Shown here one piece after another: positions 10,419-19,398 of a stretch of DNA of 64,000 nucleotides. The DNA comes from Variovorax sp. YR216 (GTDB lineage: Bacteria > Pseudomonadota > Gammaproteobacteria > Burkholderiales > Burkholderiaceae_C). The translations under genes and the position numbers were made by a program. Below the pieces are notes generated by a model. It had not been told where the DNA came from, did not search any database, and saw only the letters and a list, made by a program, of their open reading frames with translations. Where the stretch lies: assembly GCF_900107745.1 (NCBI RefSeq), contig NZ_FNRO01000004.1:186001-250000 (forward strand). Reading direction: 5' to 3'. How positions within the stretch are numbered: position 1 is the first letter of the stretch; every line of letters starts with the position of its first letter.

Positions 10419-11549
10419 ATGTCTGATTTAAGTCTTCAACTGCAGCAGGCTTCGAGCCAACTTCCGGTTTCCGCATATTTCGACGAGGCGCTCTATGCCC
10501 GCGAGATGCAAACACTCTTTGCCGCCGGCCCGCGCTATGTCGGCCATCGGCTGGCGGTCCCCGAGCCGGGCAGCTTCCATACGCTGCCGCAGGAGCACCA
10601 GGGTCGTGCACTGGTCCACACGCCCAAGGGCGTGGAGCTGATTTCCAACGTGTGCCGCCACCGGCAGGCGCTGATCCTCCAGGGCCGCGGCGAACTCGAC
10701 CCGACCAGCGGCGGCAACATCATCTGCCCCTTGCACCGCTGGACCTATGCAGCCGCGGATCCGCGCACGACCGGCACGCTGATCGGCGCGCCCCACTTCG
10801 AGCAGGACCCCTGCCTCAATCTGCACAACTACCCGCTGACCGAATGGAACGGGCTGCTCTTCGAAAGGAGCGCCCACGCCGGCAGCCGTGACGTGGCCAC
10901 CGACCTCGCGAACCTCGGCGCGCGCGCCGACCTCGATTTCGAGGGCTACGCACTCGATCGCGTCGAACTGCACGAGTGCAACTACAACTGGAAGACCTTC
11001 ATCGAGGTCTACCTCGAGGACTACCACGTCGGCCCCTTCCATCCCGGCCTCGGCAGCTTCGTGACCTGCGACGACCTGCGCTGGGAATTCGGCAAGCACC
11101 ATTCGGTTCAGACGGTCGGCGTGGCCAACCGGCTCGGCCGCGCCGGCAGCCCGGTGTACCAGCGCTGGCAGGAACAGCTGCTGAAGTACCGCGAAGGCAA
11201 GCCGCCGAAGTACGGCGCGATCTGGCTCACCTACTACCCGAACGTCATGGTGGAGTGGTATCCGCACGTGCTCACGGTGTCCACCCTGCATCCGATCGGG
11301 CCGCAGAAGACGCTCAACATGGTCGAGTTCTTCTACCCCGAGGAAATCGTCGCCTTCGAGCGCGAGTTCGTCGAGGCGCAACAGGCCGCCTACATGGAAA
11401 CCTGCGTCGAGGACGACGAGATCGCCGAACGCATGGACGCCGGCCGCCGCGCGCTGATGCTGCGCGGCGACGACGAAAGCGGCCCCTACCAGAGCCCCAT
11501 GGAAGACGGCATGCAGCAGTTCCACGAGTGGTACCGCCGGCAGATGTGA
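10419..11549 (+). CDS. Rieske aromatic-ring-hydroxylating oxygenase, alpha subunit type
   Basis: 376 residues from ATG 10419. The N-terminal Rieske domain has its [2Fe-2S] ligands in C79-x-H81 and C103-xx-H106 (NVCRHRQ and ICPLHRWTY). The catalytic domain has NWKTFIEVYLEDYHVGPFHP, giving the non-heme iron histidines and the bridging acidic residue. Such enzymes add one or two oxygens using electrons from a reductase; none is encoded nearby. Substrate unknown. It is divergent from xseB-ispA-dxs across 191 bp. The frame is open back to 10317, but the family start is at MSDLSLQLQ. Confidence 0.88.
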   Translation: MSDLSLQLQQASSQLPVSAYFDEALYAREMQTLFAAGPRYVGHRLAVPEPGSFHTLPQEHQGRALVHTPKGVELISNVCRHRQALILQGRGELDPTSGGNIICPLHRWTYAAADPRTTGTLIGAPHFEQDPCLNLHNYPLTEWNGLLFERSAHAGSRDVATDLANLGARADLDFEGYALDRVELHECNYNWKTFIEVYLEDYHVGPFHPGLGSFVTCDDLRWEFGKHHSVQTVGVANRLGRAGSPVYQRWQEQLLKYREGKPPKYGAIWLTYYPNVMVEWYPHVLTVSTLHPIGPQKTLNMVEFFYPEEIVAFEREFVEAQQAAYMETCVEDDEIAERMDAGRRALMLRGDDESGPYQSPMEDGMQQFHEWYRRQM

Positions 11550-11553
11550 CTCG

Positions 11554-11789
11554 CCCCCAGGCTCGCGCACTTCGTGTCGCTCTCCACCCCCTACCGGGGG
11601 CGCAGCCCGCGGCCCGGCCAAGCCGGTTCCGCGGCTGCCCCCGCACAGGCGGGCGCTTCGCGCCGCCCTGCATCTCGGCCGGCGCAGCCAGGCCCCTTCG
11701 TGAAACACCGCGGAACCAGCTCCGCCGGGCCGCTGGTGTTGCCCCCTGGAAGGGGGTGCAGAGCCACACGAAGTGGGCGAGGCTGGGGG
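11554..11789. repeat. Full-length copy of the GC-rich post-stop repeat (large imperfect palindrome)
   Basis: Left arm 11554-11591 and right arm 11752-11789 are 38-base imperfect inverted repeats built on CACTTCGTGT / ACACGAAGTG between runs of C and G. Inner arms also pair (CCGGTTCCGCGG near 11631-11642 with CCGCGGAACC near 11709-11718). The left half begins 4 bases after the oxygenase stop codon. The right end touches the start of the next gene and may supply its purine-rich ribosome site (GGGGGTGAG). The only full copy of five. Confidence 0.85.
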
Positions 11790-11799
11790 TGAGCCACTG

Positions 11800-12732
11800 A
11801 TGCAAGCACTGTGGATGGTGCTGGGGGCACTGATCTTCGCCACCATGGGCGTGTGCGTGAAGTTCGCGTCCGCCTGGTTTTCCTCTGCTGAACTGGTCTT
11901 CTATCGCGGCCTGATCGGCATCGTCTTCCTGTGGATCCTCGCGCGCCAGCGCGGTGTCACGCTGGCCACGCGCTATCCCGGCATGCACGCATGGCGCAGC
12001 CTGATCGGCGTGGTGTCGCTGGGTGCGTGGTTCTACGCGATCGCGCACATGCCGCTCGCGACCGCGATGACGCTCAACTACATGAGCAGCGTGTGGATCG
12101 CGGCTTTCCTCGTCGGCGGAGCGCTGCTGGCGTGGGTGCCGGTGCCGGGCCGCGATGGGCGCGCGCCGCGTCCGCCGTTGCAAGGTCCGCTCGTGCTCAC
12201 CGTGCTGGTGGGCTTCGGCGGGGTGGTGCTGATGCTCAAGCCATCCGTCGAAGGCAGCCAGGGCTTCGCCGGCATGCTGGGCCTGCTGTCGGGACTGACG
12301 GCCGCCTTCGCCTACATGCAGGTGGTCGCGCTGTCGCGCATCGGCGAGCCGGAATCGCGCACGGTCTTCTACTTCGCCGTGGGCTCGGCTGTCGCTGGAG
12401 GACTCGGCACGCTGGTCGGCCCCTCGACGCCCTTCAGTGAATGGACCTGGGGCCACGCCGCGTGGCTGCTGCCGGTCGGCGTGCTGGCCGCGCTCGGCCA
12501 GCTTTGCATGACGCGCGCGTACGCCACCGCCAAGACCGAAAGCGGTACGCTCTTGGTCGCGAATCTCCAGTACTCGGGGATCGTGTTCGCCGCGATGTAC
12601 AGCGTGCTGCTGTTCGGTGACCCCATCGACGCGACCGGCTGGCTCGGAATGGCGCTGATCGTGGCGAGCGGAATTGCGGCAACGGTGCTGCGGCAACGCT
12701 CGTTGCCGAAGGCGCCCGCCGAGGAACATTGA
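11800..12732 (+). CDS. EamA/RhaT-family (DMT) transporter
   Basis: 310-residue inner-membrane protein with ten predicted helices in two EamA repeats; the first starts at MQALWMVLGALIFATMG and the second near residue 160. This superfamily mostly exports amino acids and metabolites; the substrate here is unknown. ATG 11800 is preferred over GTG 11773, which lies in the repeat. The only plausible ribosome site is the G-rich end of that repeat. A tail of charged residues ends the protein. The next gene starts 10 bases downstream. Confidence 0.85.
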   Translation: MQALWMVLGALIFATMGVCVKFASAWFSSAELVFYRGLIGIVFLWILARQRGVTLATRYPGMHAWRSLIGVVSLGAWFYAIAHMPLATAMTLNYMSSVWIAAFLVGGALLAWVPVPGRDGRAPRPPLQGPLVLTVLVGFGGVVLMLKPSVEGSQGFAGMLGLLSGLTAAFAYMQVVALSRIGEPESRTVFYFAVGSAVAGGLGTLVGPSTPFSEWTWGHAAWLLPVGVLAALGQLCMTRAYATAKTESGTLLVANLQYSGIVFAAMYSVLLFGDPIDATGWLGMALIVASGIAATVLRQRSLPKAPAEEH

Positions 12733-12742
12733 AGGACTTCAC

Positions 12743-13648
12743 ATGTACACCACCCTGATTTCCGTCGAGCAACTCCAGGCCCTGAAGGCCAGCGAGGCGC
12801 GGTTGATGGTGTTCGACTGCACCTTCGACCTGATGAAGCCCGATGCCGGCGCGCAGCTGTACCGCACCGCACACATCCCGGGCGCGGTGTATGCCAACCT
12901 CGATACCGCGCTCAGCGCGAAGCACGGCGTGGCCGGCGCGCATGGCGTCGTCGTCGCGAAGGAAGAAGGCCCGCCCGCATCCGGCGGCCGCCATCCCCTG
13001 CCCAGCCGCGAGAAGTTCGCCGCATGGCTCTCCAGCGTCGGCTTCGCCAACGACATGCAGGCGGTGGTCTACGACCGCAACGGCGCCAACTACTGCGGCC
13101 GCCTCTGGTGGATGCTCAAGTGGATGGGCCATGAGGCGGTGGCCGTGCTCGACGGCGGCCTGCAGGCCTGGCAGGCCGCAGGCGGCGCCGTCACGGACCG
13201 CGAGGAGCCCTCTCACTTCCAGTCGAACTTCGTCACCGGCGAGCCGCTGATGCGACTCGTCGACACGAGGACGGTGGCCGCACGACTCGCACAGGCTGAC
13301 CAGACGCTGATCGACGCACGCGCACCGCAGCGCTATCGCGGCGAAGTGGAACCACTGGACCCGGTTGCCGGTCACATCCCCGGGGCCCTGAACCGGCCCT
13401 TTTCCGAGAACCTCGGACCTGACGGGAAGTTCAAGCCGGCCGCGCAACTGCGTGCCGAATTCGAATCGTTGCTGGCGGGCCGGGAGCCGTCCACGGTGGT
13501 CCACCAATGCGGCAGCGGCGTGAGCGCGGTGCCCAACCTCCTCGCGATGCAGGTCGCAGGACTCGGACCGACCGCGCTCTATGCCGGCAGCTGGAGCGAG
13601 TGGAGCAACACGCCGGGGCTGCCGACCCGGCAAGGCGCAGAACCATGA
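12743..13648 (+). CDS. sseA: 3-Mercaptopyruvate/thiosulfate sulfurtransferase (tandem rhodanese)
   Basis: 301 residues with two rhodanese domains. The first (residues about 1-145) lacks the active cysteine, as usual. The second carries the active loop CGSGVSA, cysteine near residue 255. A CG(S/T)G loop is typical of 3-mercaptopyruvate sulfurtransferases, while thiosulfate enzymes tend to have CRKGV. It transfers sulfur to cyanide, thiols or cofactor pathways. ATG 12743 follows AAGGA. Its stop overlaps the start of the DUF2796 gene, which hints at coupled expression. Confidence 0.9.
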   Translation: MYTTLISVEQLQALKASEARLMVFDCTFDLMKPDAGAQLYRTAHIPGAVYANLDTALSAKHGVAGAHGVVVAKEEGPPASGGRHPLPSREKFAAWLSSVGFANDMQAVVYDRNGANYCGRLWWMLKWMGHEAVAVLDGGLQAWQAAGGAVTDREEPSHFQSNFVTGEPLMRLVDTRTVAARLAQADQTLIDARAPQRYRGEVEPLDPVAGHIPGALNRPFSENLGPDGKFKPAAQLRAEFESLLAGREPSTVVHQCGSGVSAVPNLLAMQVAGLGPTALYAGSWSEWSNTPGLPTRQGAEP

Positions 13649-14190
13649 AACTGATGAGCCGGCCGCTCATTTCGCTCGCACTGACCGCAGTCGTCGCCAT
13701 CCCGCTCGGCGCGCTCGCGCAGGCCCAGCACGCGCATGTGCATGGACAGATCAAGCTCGACGTCGTCGTCGAAGGCCCCACCGTGGTGATCGAGATGGAA
13801 TCGCCGCTCGACAACTTCACCGGCTTCGAGCGCGCGCCGCGCACCGATGCCGAGAAGAAGACCGCGGAATCCGTCATCGCACAGTTGCGCGCGGCGGACC
13901 AGATCTTCCGCATCGACCCGGTCGCCAATTGCAAGCTCGGCCCCGTCACCCTGCGTTCGCCCGCACTGGGCCTCGGCAAGGCCGAGGGTGAATCGACCGA
14001 AGGCCATGCGGATCTCGACGGCACCTTCGCCTTCAATTGCACCAACGCGGCGGCGGCGAAGTTCATCGACATCGGGCTGTTCAGCGCGTTCAAGGGCCCG
14101 CGCCAGATCGATGCACAGATCGCATCGCCCCAAGGCCAGTTCAAGCGGGCGCTGAAGCGGCCCACCGAACGGCTCGTATGGAGCAAGTGA
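13645..14190 (+). CDS. Periplasmic DUF2796 (ZrgA-like) protein
   Basis: 181 residues with a Sec signal peptide (MKLMSRPLISLALTAVVAIPLGALAQA) of the kind cut after ALA or AQA, then the short metal-like motif HAHVHGQIK typical of DUF2796. Vibrio ZrgA, a zinc-repressed protein of the same family, is thought to bind zinc in the periplasm; whether this one does is inference, since only three histidines cluster here. It starts inside the sseA stop and leads a four-gene set with an ABC ATPase, a permease and a DUF3299 protein. Confidence 0.75.
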   Translation: MKLMSRPLISLALTAVVAIPLGALAQAQHAHVHGQIKLDVVVEGPTVVIEMESPLDNFTGFERAPRTDAEKKTAESVIAQLRAADQIFRIDPVANCKLGPVTLRSPALGLGKAEGESTEGHADLDGTFAFNCTNAAAAKFIDIGLFSAFKGPRQIDAQIASPQGQFKRALKRPTERLVWSK

Positions 14191-14197
14191 CCCGCCC

Positions 14198-14902
14198 GTG
14201 AGTTCCGTTCTTTCGGCTGAATCGCTCCGATTCCAATGGCCAGGCGCCAAGGCGCCATGCATCGACATCGAGCGGCTCGACATCGCCGCCGGCGAAGCCG
14301 TGTTCCTGCACGGCCCGAGCGGATGCGGCAAGAGCACGCTGCTCTCGCTCCTGGCAGGCGTGCTGGTGGCCCAGCATGGGCGCACCACGCTGCTCGGGCA
14401 CGACTGGGCCGCGCTTTCGGGCGCGAGCCGCGACCGTCTGCGGGTCGCCCATGTCGGCTACATCTTCCAGCAGTTCAACCTGCTGCCCTATCTGAGCGTG
14501 CTGGACAACGTGCTGCTCCCCTGCCGCTTCTCGGCGCGGCGAATGGCGCAGGCCGCGCGCGAAGGCACGGCGCAGGCGCAAGCCGAGCACCTGCTCGCAC
14601 AGATGGGCCTGGATTCGAGCCTCTGGCGGCGGCAGGCCCTGCAGTTGTCCGTCGGACAGCAGCAGCGCGTGGCCGCTGCGCGTGCGCTGATCGGCCACCC
14701 CGAAGTCGTGATCGCCGACGAACCCACCTCGGCGCTCGATGAAGACCGCCGCGAAGCCTTTCTCGACGTGCTGCTCTCGGCCTGCGAGGCGAACCGCAGC
14801 GCGCTTGTCTTCGTGAGCCACGACCAGCGGATCGCCGAGCGCTTCGCGCGCCACATCCTGCTTCCCGAGATCAATCGCGCAGCCGTGGGAGAGGTTGCAT
14901 GA
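14198..14902 (+). CDS. ABC transporter ATP-binding protein, LolD/MacB type, with altered signature
   Basis: 234 residues from GTG 14198, seven bases after the DUF2796 gene. Walker A is GPSGCGKST near residue 40, the Q-loop is FQQFNLLPYLSV as in LolD/MacB, and Walker B is VVIADEPTSALDE with a switch histidine in FVSHD. The C-motif reads LSVGQQQR instead of LSGGQ, an unusual change at a conserved glycine. Its partner is the FtsX-type permease that overlaps it by four bases. Probably powers a mechanotransmission-type complex rather than classical import. Confidence 0.88.
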   Translation: MSSVLSAESLRFQWPGAKAPCIDIERLDIAAGEAVFLHGPSGCGKSTLLSLLAGVLVAQHGRTTLLGHDWAALSGASRDRLRVAHVGYIFQQFNLLPYLSVLDNVLLPCRFSARRMAQAAREGTAQAQAEHLLAQMGLDSSLWRRQALQLSVGQQQRVAAARALIGHPEVVIADEPTSALDEDRREAFLDVLLSACEANRSALVFVSHDQRIAERFARHILLPEINRAAVGEVA

Positions 14903-16158
14903 GGGCACTCTTCGGCATCGCCTGGCGAAGCGCGTGGAACCGCCGCTTCACGCTCGCACTGACCGTGTTGTCGATCGCACTGTCGACCTTCCTGTTGCTC
15001 GGCGTCGAGCGCATCCGCACCGAGATGCGCGAGAACTTCGCGTCGTCGGTGTCGGGCACCGACCTGATCGTCGGCGCGCGCACCGGCTCCACGCAGCTGC
15101 TGCTGTATTCGGTGTTCCGCATCGGTTCCGCGACCAACAACATCCAGTGGAAGAGCGTGCAGGCGCTTGCCGCGCATCCCGGCGTGAGCTGGGTGGTGCC
15201 GCTGTCGCTCGGCGATTCGCACCGCGGCTTTGCGGTGCTCGCGACCACGCCGGAGTATTTCGAGCACTTCCGCTACGGCGACCGCCAGCCGCTGCGCATC
15301 CGCGAGGGCAAGCCGTTCGGCGAGCTCTTCGATGCGGTGATCGGCGCCGAAGTCGCGGACCGCCTCGGCTATCGCGTCGGCCAGAAGATCACGCTCGCGC
15401 ACGGCAGCGGCGAGCTGGTCGCGGAACATGCCGACAAGCCCTTCACGGTGGTCGGCGTGCTCGCGCGCACCGGCACGCCGGTCGACCGCACGGTGCACAT
15501 CGGCCTCGGAGCGATGGAAGCCATCCACCTCGAATGGGCAGGCGGCGCGCCGATGCCCGGCCTCAAGATCCCGGCCGACCAGGTGCGCAAGTTCGACCTC
15601 ACGCCGAAGAACGTGACCGCCGCGCTGGTCGGCCTCAAGAACCGGGCGGCGGTGTTCGCGGTGCAGCGCTGGGTGTCGACCTATGCCGGCGAGCCGCTGA
15701 TGGCCATCCTGCCGGGCGTGGCGCTGGATGAGCTCTGGAGCGTGATCGGCGTCGGCGAGAACGCGCTGCTGCTCATGTCCGCGCTCGTTGCGCTGGTGAG
15801 CCTCGCCGGGCTGGTGTCGGTGGTGATGGCGGGGCTGAACGAGCGCCGCCGCGAACTCGCGGTGCTGCGCGCGGTCGGCGCGAATCTCCGGCATGTGCTC
15901 ACGCTGCTCGCGCTCGAAGGCGGGCTGGTCACGCTGCTCGGCGTGGTGATCGGCGTGGCGCTCGCGGCGCTGGGCATCGCCGTGCTGTCGCCCTGGCTGC
16001 AGTCCCAATTCGGATTGGCCCTGCGCCTGTCCGAACCTACACTGAACGAATGGCTGCTGCTGGCAAGCCTGATCGCAGCGGGCTGGCTCGCGAGCCTGCT
16101 GCCCGGCATTCGCGCCTACCGGCTGTCGTTGGCCGATGGCCTTTCTCCAAGGATCTGA
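14899..16158 (+). CDS. ABC transporter permease, FtsX/MacB type
   Basis: 419 residues. One N-terminal helix (SIALSTFLLLGVERI region), a large periplasmic MacB-PCD-like domain of about 230 residues, then three C-terminal helices with the FtsX coupling motif ERRRELAVLRAVGA. This four-helix plan is that of LolC/E and MacB. The ATGA overlap with the ATPase gene shows they act together. With DUF2796 and DUF3299 proteins around it, a role in envelope metal or lipoprotein handling is likely but unproven. Confidence 0.88.
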   Translation: MRALFGIAWRSAWNRRFTLALTVLSIALSTFLLLGVERIRTEMRENFASSVSGTDLIVGARTGSTQLLLYSVFRIGSATNNIQWKSVQALAAHPGVSWVVPLSLGDSHRGFAVLATTPEYFEHFRYGDRQPLRIREGKPFGELFDAVIGAEVADRLGYRVGQKITLAHGSGELVAEHADKPFTVVGVLARTGTPVDRTVHIGLGAMEAIHLEWAGGAPMPGLKIPADQVRKFDLTPKNVTAALVGLKNRAAVFAVQRWVSTYAGEPLMAILPGVALDELWSVIGVGENALLLMSALVALVSLAGLVSVVMAGLNERRRELAVLRAVGANLRHVLTLLALEGGLVTLLGVVIGVALAALGIAVLSPWLQSQFGLALRLSEPTLNEWLLLASLIAAGWLASLLPGIRAYRLSLADGLSPRI

Positions 16159-16160
16159 AG

Positions 16161-16760
16161 ATGACTCTGCGCCTTCCTCTTTCGTTTCTTCTCGCCGTGG
16201 TCATTGCGGGCAGTGCGCTTGCGGCCGAGCCCTCCCCCTCGGCCACCTCGCCGACCAATCCGCTCGGCGGCAAGGCGGGCAGCGAGAAGGTCGCCCCCGG
16301 TCAACCGCGCGTCATTTCGTGGGAAGAGCTGGTGCCCAAGGACTGGGATCCGATGAAGGAACTCAAGGGCATGGACCTGAGCAAGCTCGACGACAGCGAC
16401 CCGCGCGCGAACGAGCTGCTGATGAAGCTGCAGGATGTGTCGAACAACGCGCCCACCAATACGGCGATGAACGGGGTCGAGGTCAAGATCCCGGGCTTCA
16501 TCGTGCCGCTCGAGGAGAACAAGGGCGAGGTCACCGAGTTCCTGCTGGTGCCCTACTTCGGCGCCTGCATCCACACGCCGCCACCGCCGGCCAACCAGAT
16601 CCTGCACGTGCGCCCGAAACAGGGCGCGAAGTTCCGTGCGATGGACACGGTCTGGGTCACCGGCAAGCTGCAGACCCTGCGCAACGATTCGATGATGGGC
16701 GTGAGCGGCTATCACATCACTGCCGACAGCGTCACCAAGTACACCGGCGGCGCGAAATAG
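16161..16760 (+). CDS. Periplasmic DUF3299 protein
   Basis: 199 residues with a clear signal peptide (LSFLLAVVIAGSALAAEP). The DUF3299 hallmarks are GFIVPLEENKGEVTEFLLVP and the strict CIHTPPPPANQ motif near residue 135, which contains a lone cysteine and histidine that may bind a metal. It starts 2 bases after the permease ends and closes the module. Its function is not established. Family members commonly sit with the same ABC pair and DUF2796, supporting a shared envelope pathway. Confidence 0.82.
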   Translation: MTLRLPLSFLLAVVIAGSALAAEPSPSATSPTNPLGGKAGSEKVAPGQPRVISWEELVPKDWDPMKELKGMDLSKLDDSDPRANELLMKLQDVSNNAPTNTAMNGVEVKIPGFIVPLEENKGEVTEFLLVPYFGACIHTPPPPANQILHVRPKQGAKFRAMDTVWVTGKLQTLRNDSMMGVSGYHITADSVTKYTGGAK

Positions 16761-16772
16761 CCGCCGGCGGTC

Positions 16773-17234
16773 CTAGAGCTCCTTCGTCATGAAGAGGCTG
16801 TTCGGGTCCGGGGCGTAGTCGCCGAAGGGCCCGCAGCGCGTGAACCCGAACGACTCGTAGAGCCGGTGCGCAGGCGCGAAGGCCTGCATGCTCCCCGTTT
16901 CCAGGCTCAGCCGCTGATAGTCGCGCGCCTTTGCTTCCGCGACGATGTGATCCAGAACGGCGCGCGCCACGCCTCGACCGCGATGGGCTTCGGCGGTGCG
17001 CATCGACTTGATCTCGCCATGCGTCGAAGACAGCGCGCGGAGCGCGCCGCAACCGAGCAGGTCACCGCCTTCCCACACCGTCCAGAACGAGATGTCCGGC
17101 TGACGCAGCTTGTCGAGGTCGAGTGCGTGCACGCTCTCGGGAGGCGACACCGCGTGCATGTTGCGCAGATGCTCTTCGAGCAGCGCACGGATCTCGGGGC
17201 CGGAGAGGTCGTCCTGCCGGATCTCCATGGTCAC
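16773..17234 (-). CDS. GNAT-family N-acetyltransferase
   Basis: 153 residues. The acetyl-CoA loop is visible in AEAHRGRGVARAVLDHIVAEA (R/Q-x-x-G-x-G/A form: HRGRGVA) near residue 80, followed by the typical LSLETGS strand and LYESFGF near the end. The substrate is not predictable. GTG 17234 overlaps the stop of the upstream peptidase (GTGA), while ATG 17228 is an equally plausible start. Probably translated together with that peptidase. Confidence 0.85.
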   Translation of the reverse strand: MTMEIRQDDLSGPEIRALLEEHLRNMHAVSPPESVHALDLDKLRQPDISFWTVWEGGDLLGCGALRALSSTHGEIKSMRTAEAHRGRGVARAVLDHIVAEAKARDYQRLSLETGSMQAFAPAHRLYESFGFTRCGPFGDYAPDPNSLFMTKEL

Positions 17235-18496
17235 TGCTTGCCGATTTCGGTCAGGAGCCGCGTGACGAGATACAGGCGCGGCACGATCGAGTCGACCTCG
17301 ATGTATTCGTCCTTCGCGTGATAGCCGAAGCCGGCGAGGCCGAAGCTCTCGACCACCGTGGCCTTGCCCGACCGGCCCGCGAAGCCCGCGTCGGTGCCAC
17401 CGCCCGTCATCGGCGCCAGGGCGAGGTCGCGGTCGATCTCCTTGTAGATCGCCTGCGCCTTCGCGGCGAGCGCCGCACCCTTCTCGCCGGCCAGGAAGGC
17501 CGGGCGGCCCACCTCGACCTTCAGGGTGGTTTCGGTATCGGGGATCAGCTTGCTGCTGTCGATCTTGCTGCGCAGCGCGGCTTCGAGCTTCTTTTCCGCA
17601 CCGGGCTGGGTGATGCGGATATCGCCCAGCGCCTGCGCCTTGGCGGTGATCTGGTTGAGCGGGCCGTTGGCGCTCGCCACGGTCCAGTTGAGCGTGGCAC
17701 CGGGCGTTTCCTTCGGCACGTCCTTGGTCTGCAGCATCTGGTAGGCCAGTTCGTAGAGCGCATTGCGGCCAAGCTCAGGCGCGGCCCCGGCATGCGCTGC
17801 GCGCCCTTTCACCTCCAGCGTGGCGGTCGCGATGCCCGCGGCACCGAGCAACAGCGCCTCGCCCTTGGCCACCGATTTCGCCGCCGTGGGCTCGAAGGAC
17901 AGCACGACGTCGTGCTGGTCGGCCAGCGTGGAGATCAGCTCGCCCGAACCGACGGAGCCGACCTCCTCGTCGGGATTGAACAGCACGGTGAGCGTGTCGT
18001 AGTCGCGCCAGCCGGCATCCCCGAGGATCCTGAGCGCGGCGAGCATCACCGCGATGCCGCCCTTGTCGTCGGCAATGCCGGGGCCGTAGATCCGGCCGCC
18101 ATCGACCTTGTACGGCTGCGTGCCCAGGATGCCGGCCGGGTAGACGGTATCCATGTGCGCCTGCAGCATGATCTTCCGCTTGCCGGTGCCCTTGAGCGTG
18201 CCGACCACGATGTCGGCACCCGCACCGGCCGTCGCCTTGCGCCGCTCGGTCTTGAAGCCCGTGCTCTTGAGCTGGCCCTCGACCACATCCGCCATCTTCG
18301 TCAGTCCATCGACATTGAGGCTGCCCGACTCGATGAGCACCATGTCCTTGAGGTTGTCGATGACCGCGGGCTGCGCCTTTTCGGCCGCCGCGAGCAGCCT
18401 GGCGTCGGGTGCGGCCTGCGCCACCGAGCTTGCAAGAACAAAACTGCAGGCCACCGCAAGGGCCGAGAGTGCACCGGGAAGACGTCGATTCATCAT
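17231..18496 (-). CDS. M20 metallopeptidase, glutamate carboxypeptidase (CPG2-like), exported
   Basis: 421 residues beginning at ATG 18496 (a second Met follows at once). A Sec signal runs to about SSVAQAAP. Metal ligands of M20 enzymes appear as [19 protein letters not shown], and [11 protein letters not shown], with the dimerisation (lid) domain in the middle. Best resemblance is to carboxypeptidase G2, which removes C-terminal glutamate from folates and peptides in the periplasm. There is no purine-rich ribosome site before the start, so the exact start is less certain. Confidence 0.88.
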   Translation of the reverse strand: MMNRRLPGALSALAVACSFVLASSVAQAAPDARLLAAAEKAQPAVIDNLKDMVLIESGSLNVDGLTKMADVVEGQLKSTGFKTERRKATAGAGADIVVGTLKGTGKRKIMLQAHMDTVYPAGILGTQPYKVDGGRIYGPGIADDKGGIAVMLAALRILGDAGWRDYDTLTVLFNPDEEVGSVGSGELISTLADQHDVVLSFEPTAAKSVAKGEALLLGAAGIATATLEVKGRAAHAGAAPELGRNALYELAYQMLQTKDVPKETPGATLNWTVASANGPLNQITAKAQALGDIRITQPGAEKKLEAALRSKIDSSKLIPDTETTLKVEVGRPAFLAGEKGAALAAKAQAIYKEIDRDLALAPMTGGGTDAGFAGRSGKATVVESFGLAGFGYHAKDEYIEVDSIVPRLYLVTRLLTEIGKQ

Positions 18497-18677
18497 GAGG
18501 AAGGGGAGGTTGAAAAGCGTGGAGAAGCATATTTCACACCTCGCCCGGCACAAGCACATCCGGGACATGCGCGCTTGGCCCCATGCACGGGTTTCAACTA
18601 GGCACCCTTCAACCGCTCGACGTGCCACCATGGCGGCGCCATCGCATCGAATCCCAAACGACAGCAAGGAGAACGCC

Positions 18678-18887
18678 ATGACCAGCCACGTCTACAAGCT
18701 CATCGAACTCACCGGCTCCTCCCCCAACAGCAGCGACGACGCTGTCCGCCGAGCCATCACCAAGGCCAGCGAGTCGGTCCGCAACATCCAGTGGTTCGAA
18801 GTCACCGAAACCCGCGGCCACGTCACAGACGGCAAAGTCGCCCACTGGCAAGTCACCCTGAAAGTAGGCTTCACCCTGGAGGACTGA
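18678..18887 (+). CDS. Dodecin
   Basis: 69-residue flavin-binding dodecin. The single beta-alpha-beta-beta unit is recognisable: [20 protein letters not shown], then the helix and [14 protein letters not shown] with the flavin-stacking tryptophan, then the strand [10 protein letters not shown]. Twelve copies form a hollow sphere that stores flavin. A strong AAGGAG at 18666-18671 sets the ATG at 18678. It converges on the acidic-protein gene with a repeat copy between. Confidence 0.93.
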   Translation: MTSHVYKLIELTGSSPNSSDDAVRRAITKASESVRNIQWFEVTETRGHVTDGKVAHWQVTLKVGFTLED

Positions 18888-18903
18888 AAGGAAAGCGCGA
18901 TCT

Positions 18904-19019
18904 GGGCGGCGCAAAGCGCCCGCCCGTTCGTGAGCCGCCGCGGATCCGGCTCCGCCGGTCCGCCGGAGGCGCCCCCTCGCAGGGGGTGGAGAGCGACACG
19001 AAGTGCGCGAGCTTGGGGG
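18904..19019 (-). repeat. Half-length copy of the GC-rich post-stop repeat
   Basis: Read on the minus strand it begins 5 bases after the stop of the acidic-protein gene: a C-run, CTCGCGCACTTCGTGTCGCT, a C5-TGCGA-G5 hairpin, then the inner arm containing GGAGCCGGATCCGCGG. The conserved 38-base arm occupies 18982-19019 on the plus strand. It lies between converging genes, where it could end transcription. Confidence 0.82.
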
Positions 19020-19024
19020 TGGTC

Positions 19025-19267
19025 TTAATCAGGCGCTTGAATCACCCGATCGAACTCCTCGTCCGCCAGCACATTGTCCGCGTCGAGTTCGCTCGCATCG
19101 GTCAGATCGATGCCCGTCTCCTCCGAGAGCTCGTCCGTCGCCTCGGCCTCGAGCTCGTCATCCTCGAATTCCTCCTCCGCGTCTTCGGACACGTTGTCAT
19201 CGGTCTCGTCGATCTCGGGTTCGTCTGCGGCTTCTCCGGTACGCAGAGGGGGGTCGGCGCTCTTCAT
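19025..19267 (-). CDS. Small highly acidic protein, unknown function
   Basis: 80 residues, roughly 40 per cent aspartate and glutamate (stretches such as SEDAEEEFEDDELEAEA), with no helix-forming hydrophobic segment and no signal. The ATG at 19267 has AGGAG eight bases upstream; the frame is open to 19402 but that extension is arginine-rich and has no ribosome site. Such proteins may be cation- or nucleic acid-mimic-like, but nothing specific can be claimed. It follows the ZIP transporter on the same strand with a 131 bp gap. Confidence 0.65.
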   Translation of the reverse strand: MKSADPPLRTGEAADEPEIDETDDNVSEDAEEEFEDDELEAEATDELSEETGIDLTDASELDADNVLADEEFDRVIQAPD

Positions 19268-19398
19268 GATCGGACTCCTGGCTGACTGACTGGCGCATCG
19301 CAACGATGCACATCCCGAGTGTGGGCCCAACCGTCGAAGCCGTCCTGTCAGAAAAGACGCAACAAGCGTTTCAGAACGTGCATGACCCGGGCGGTCGC

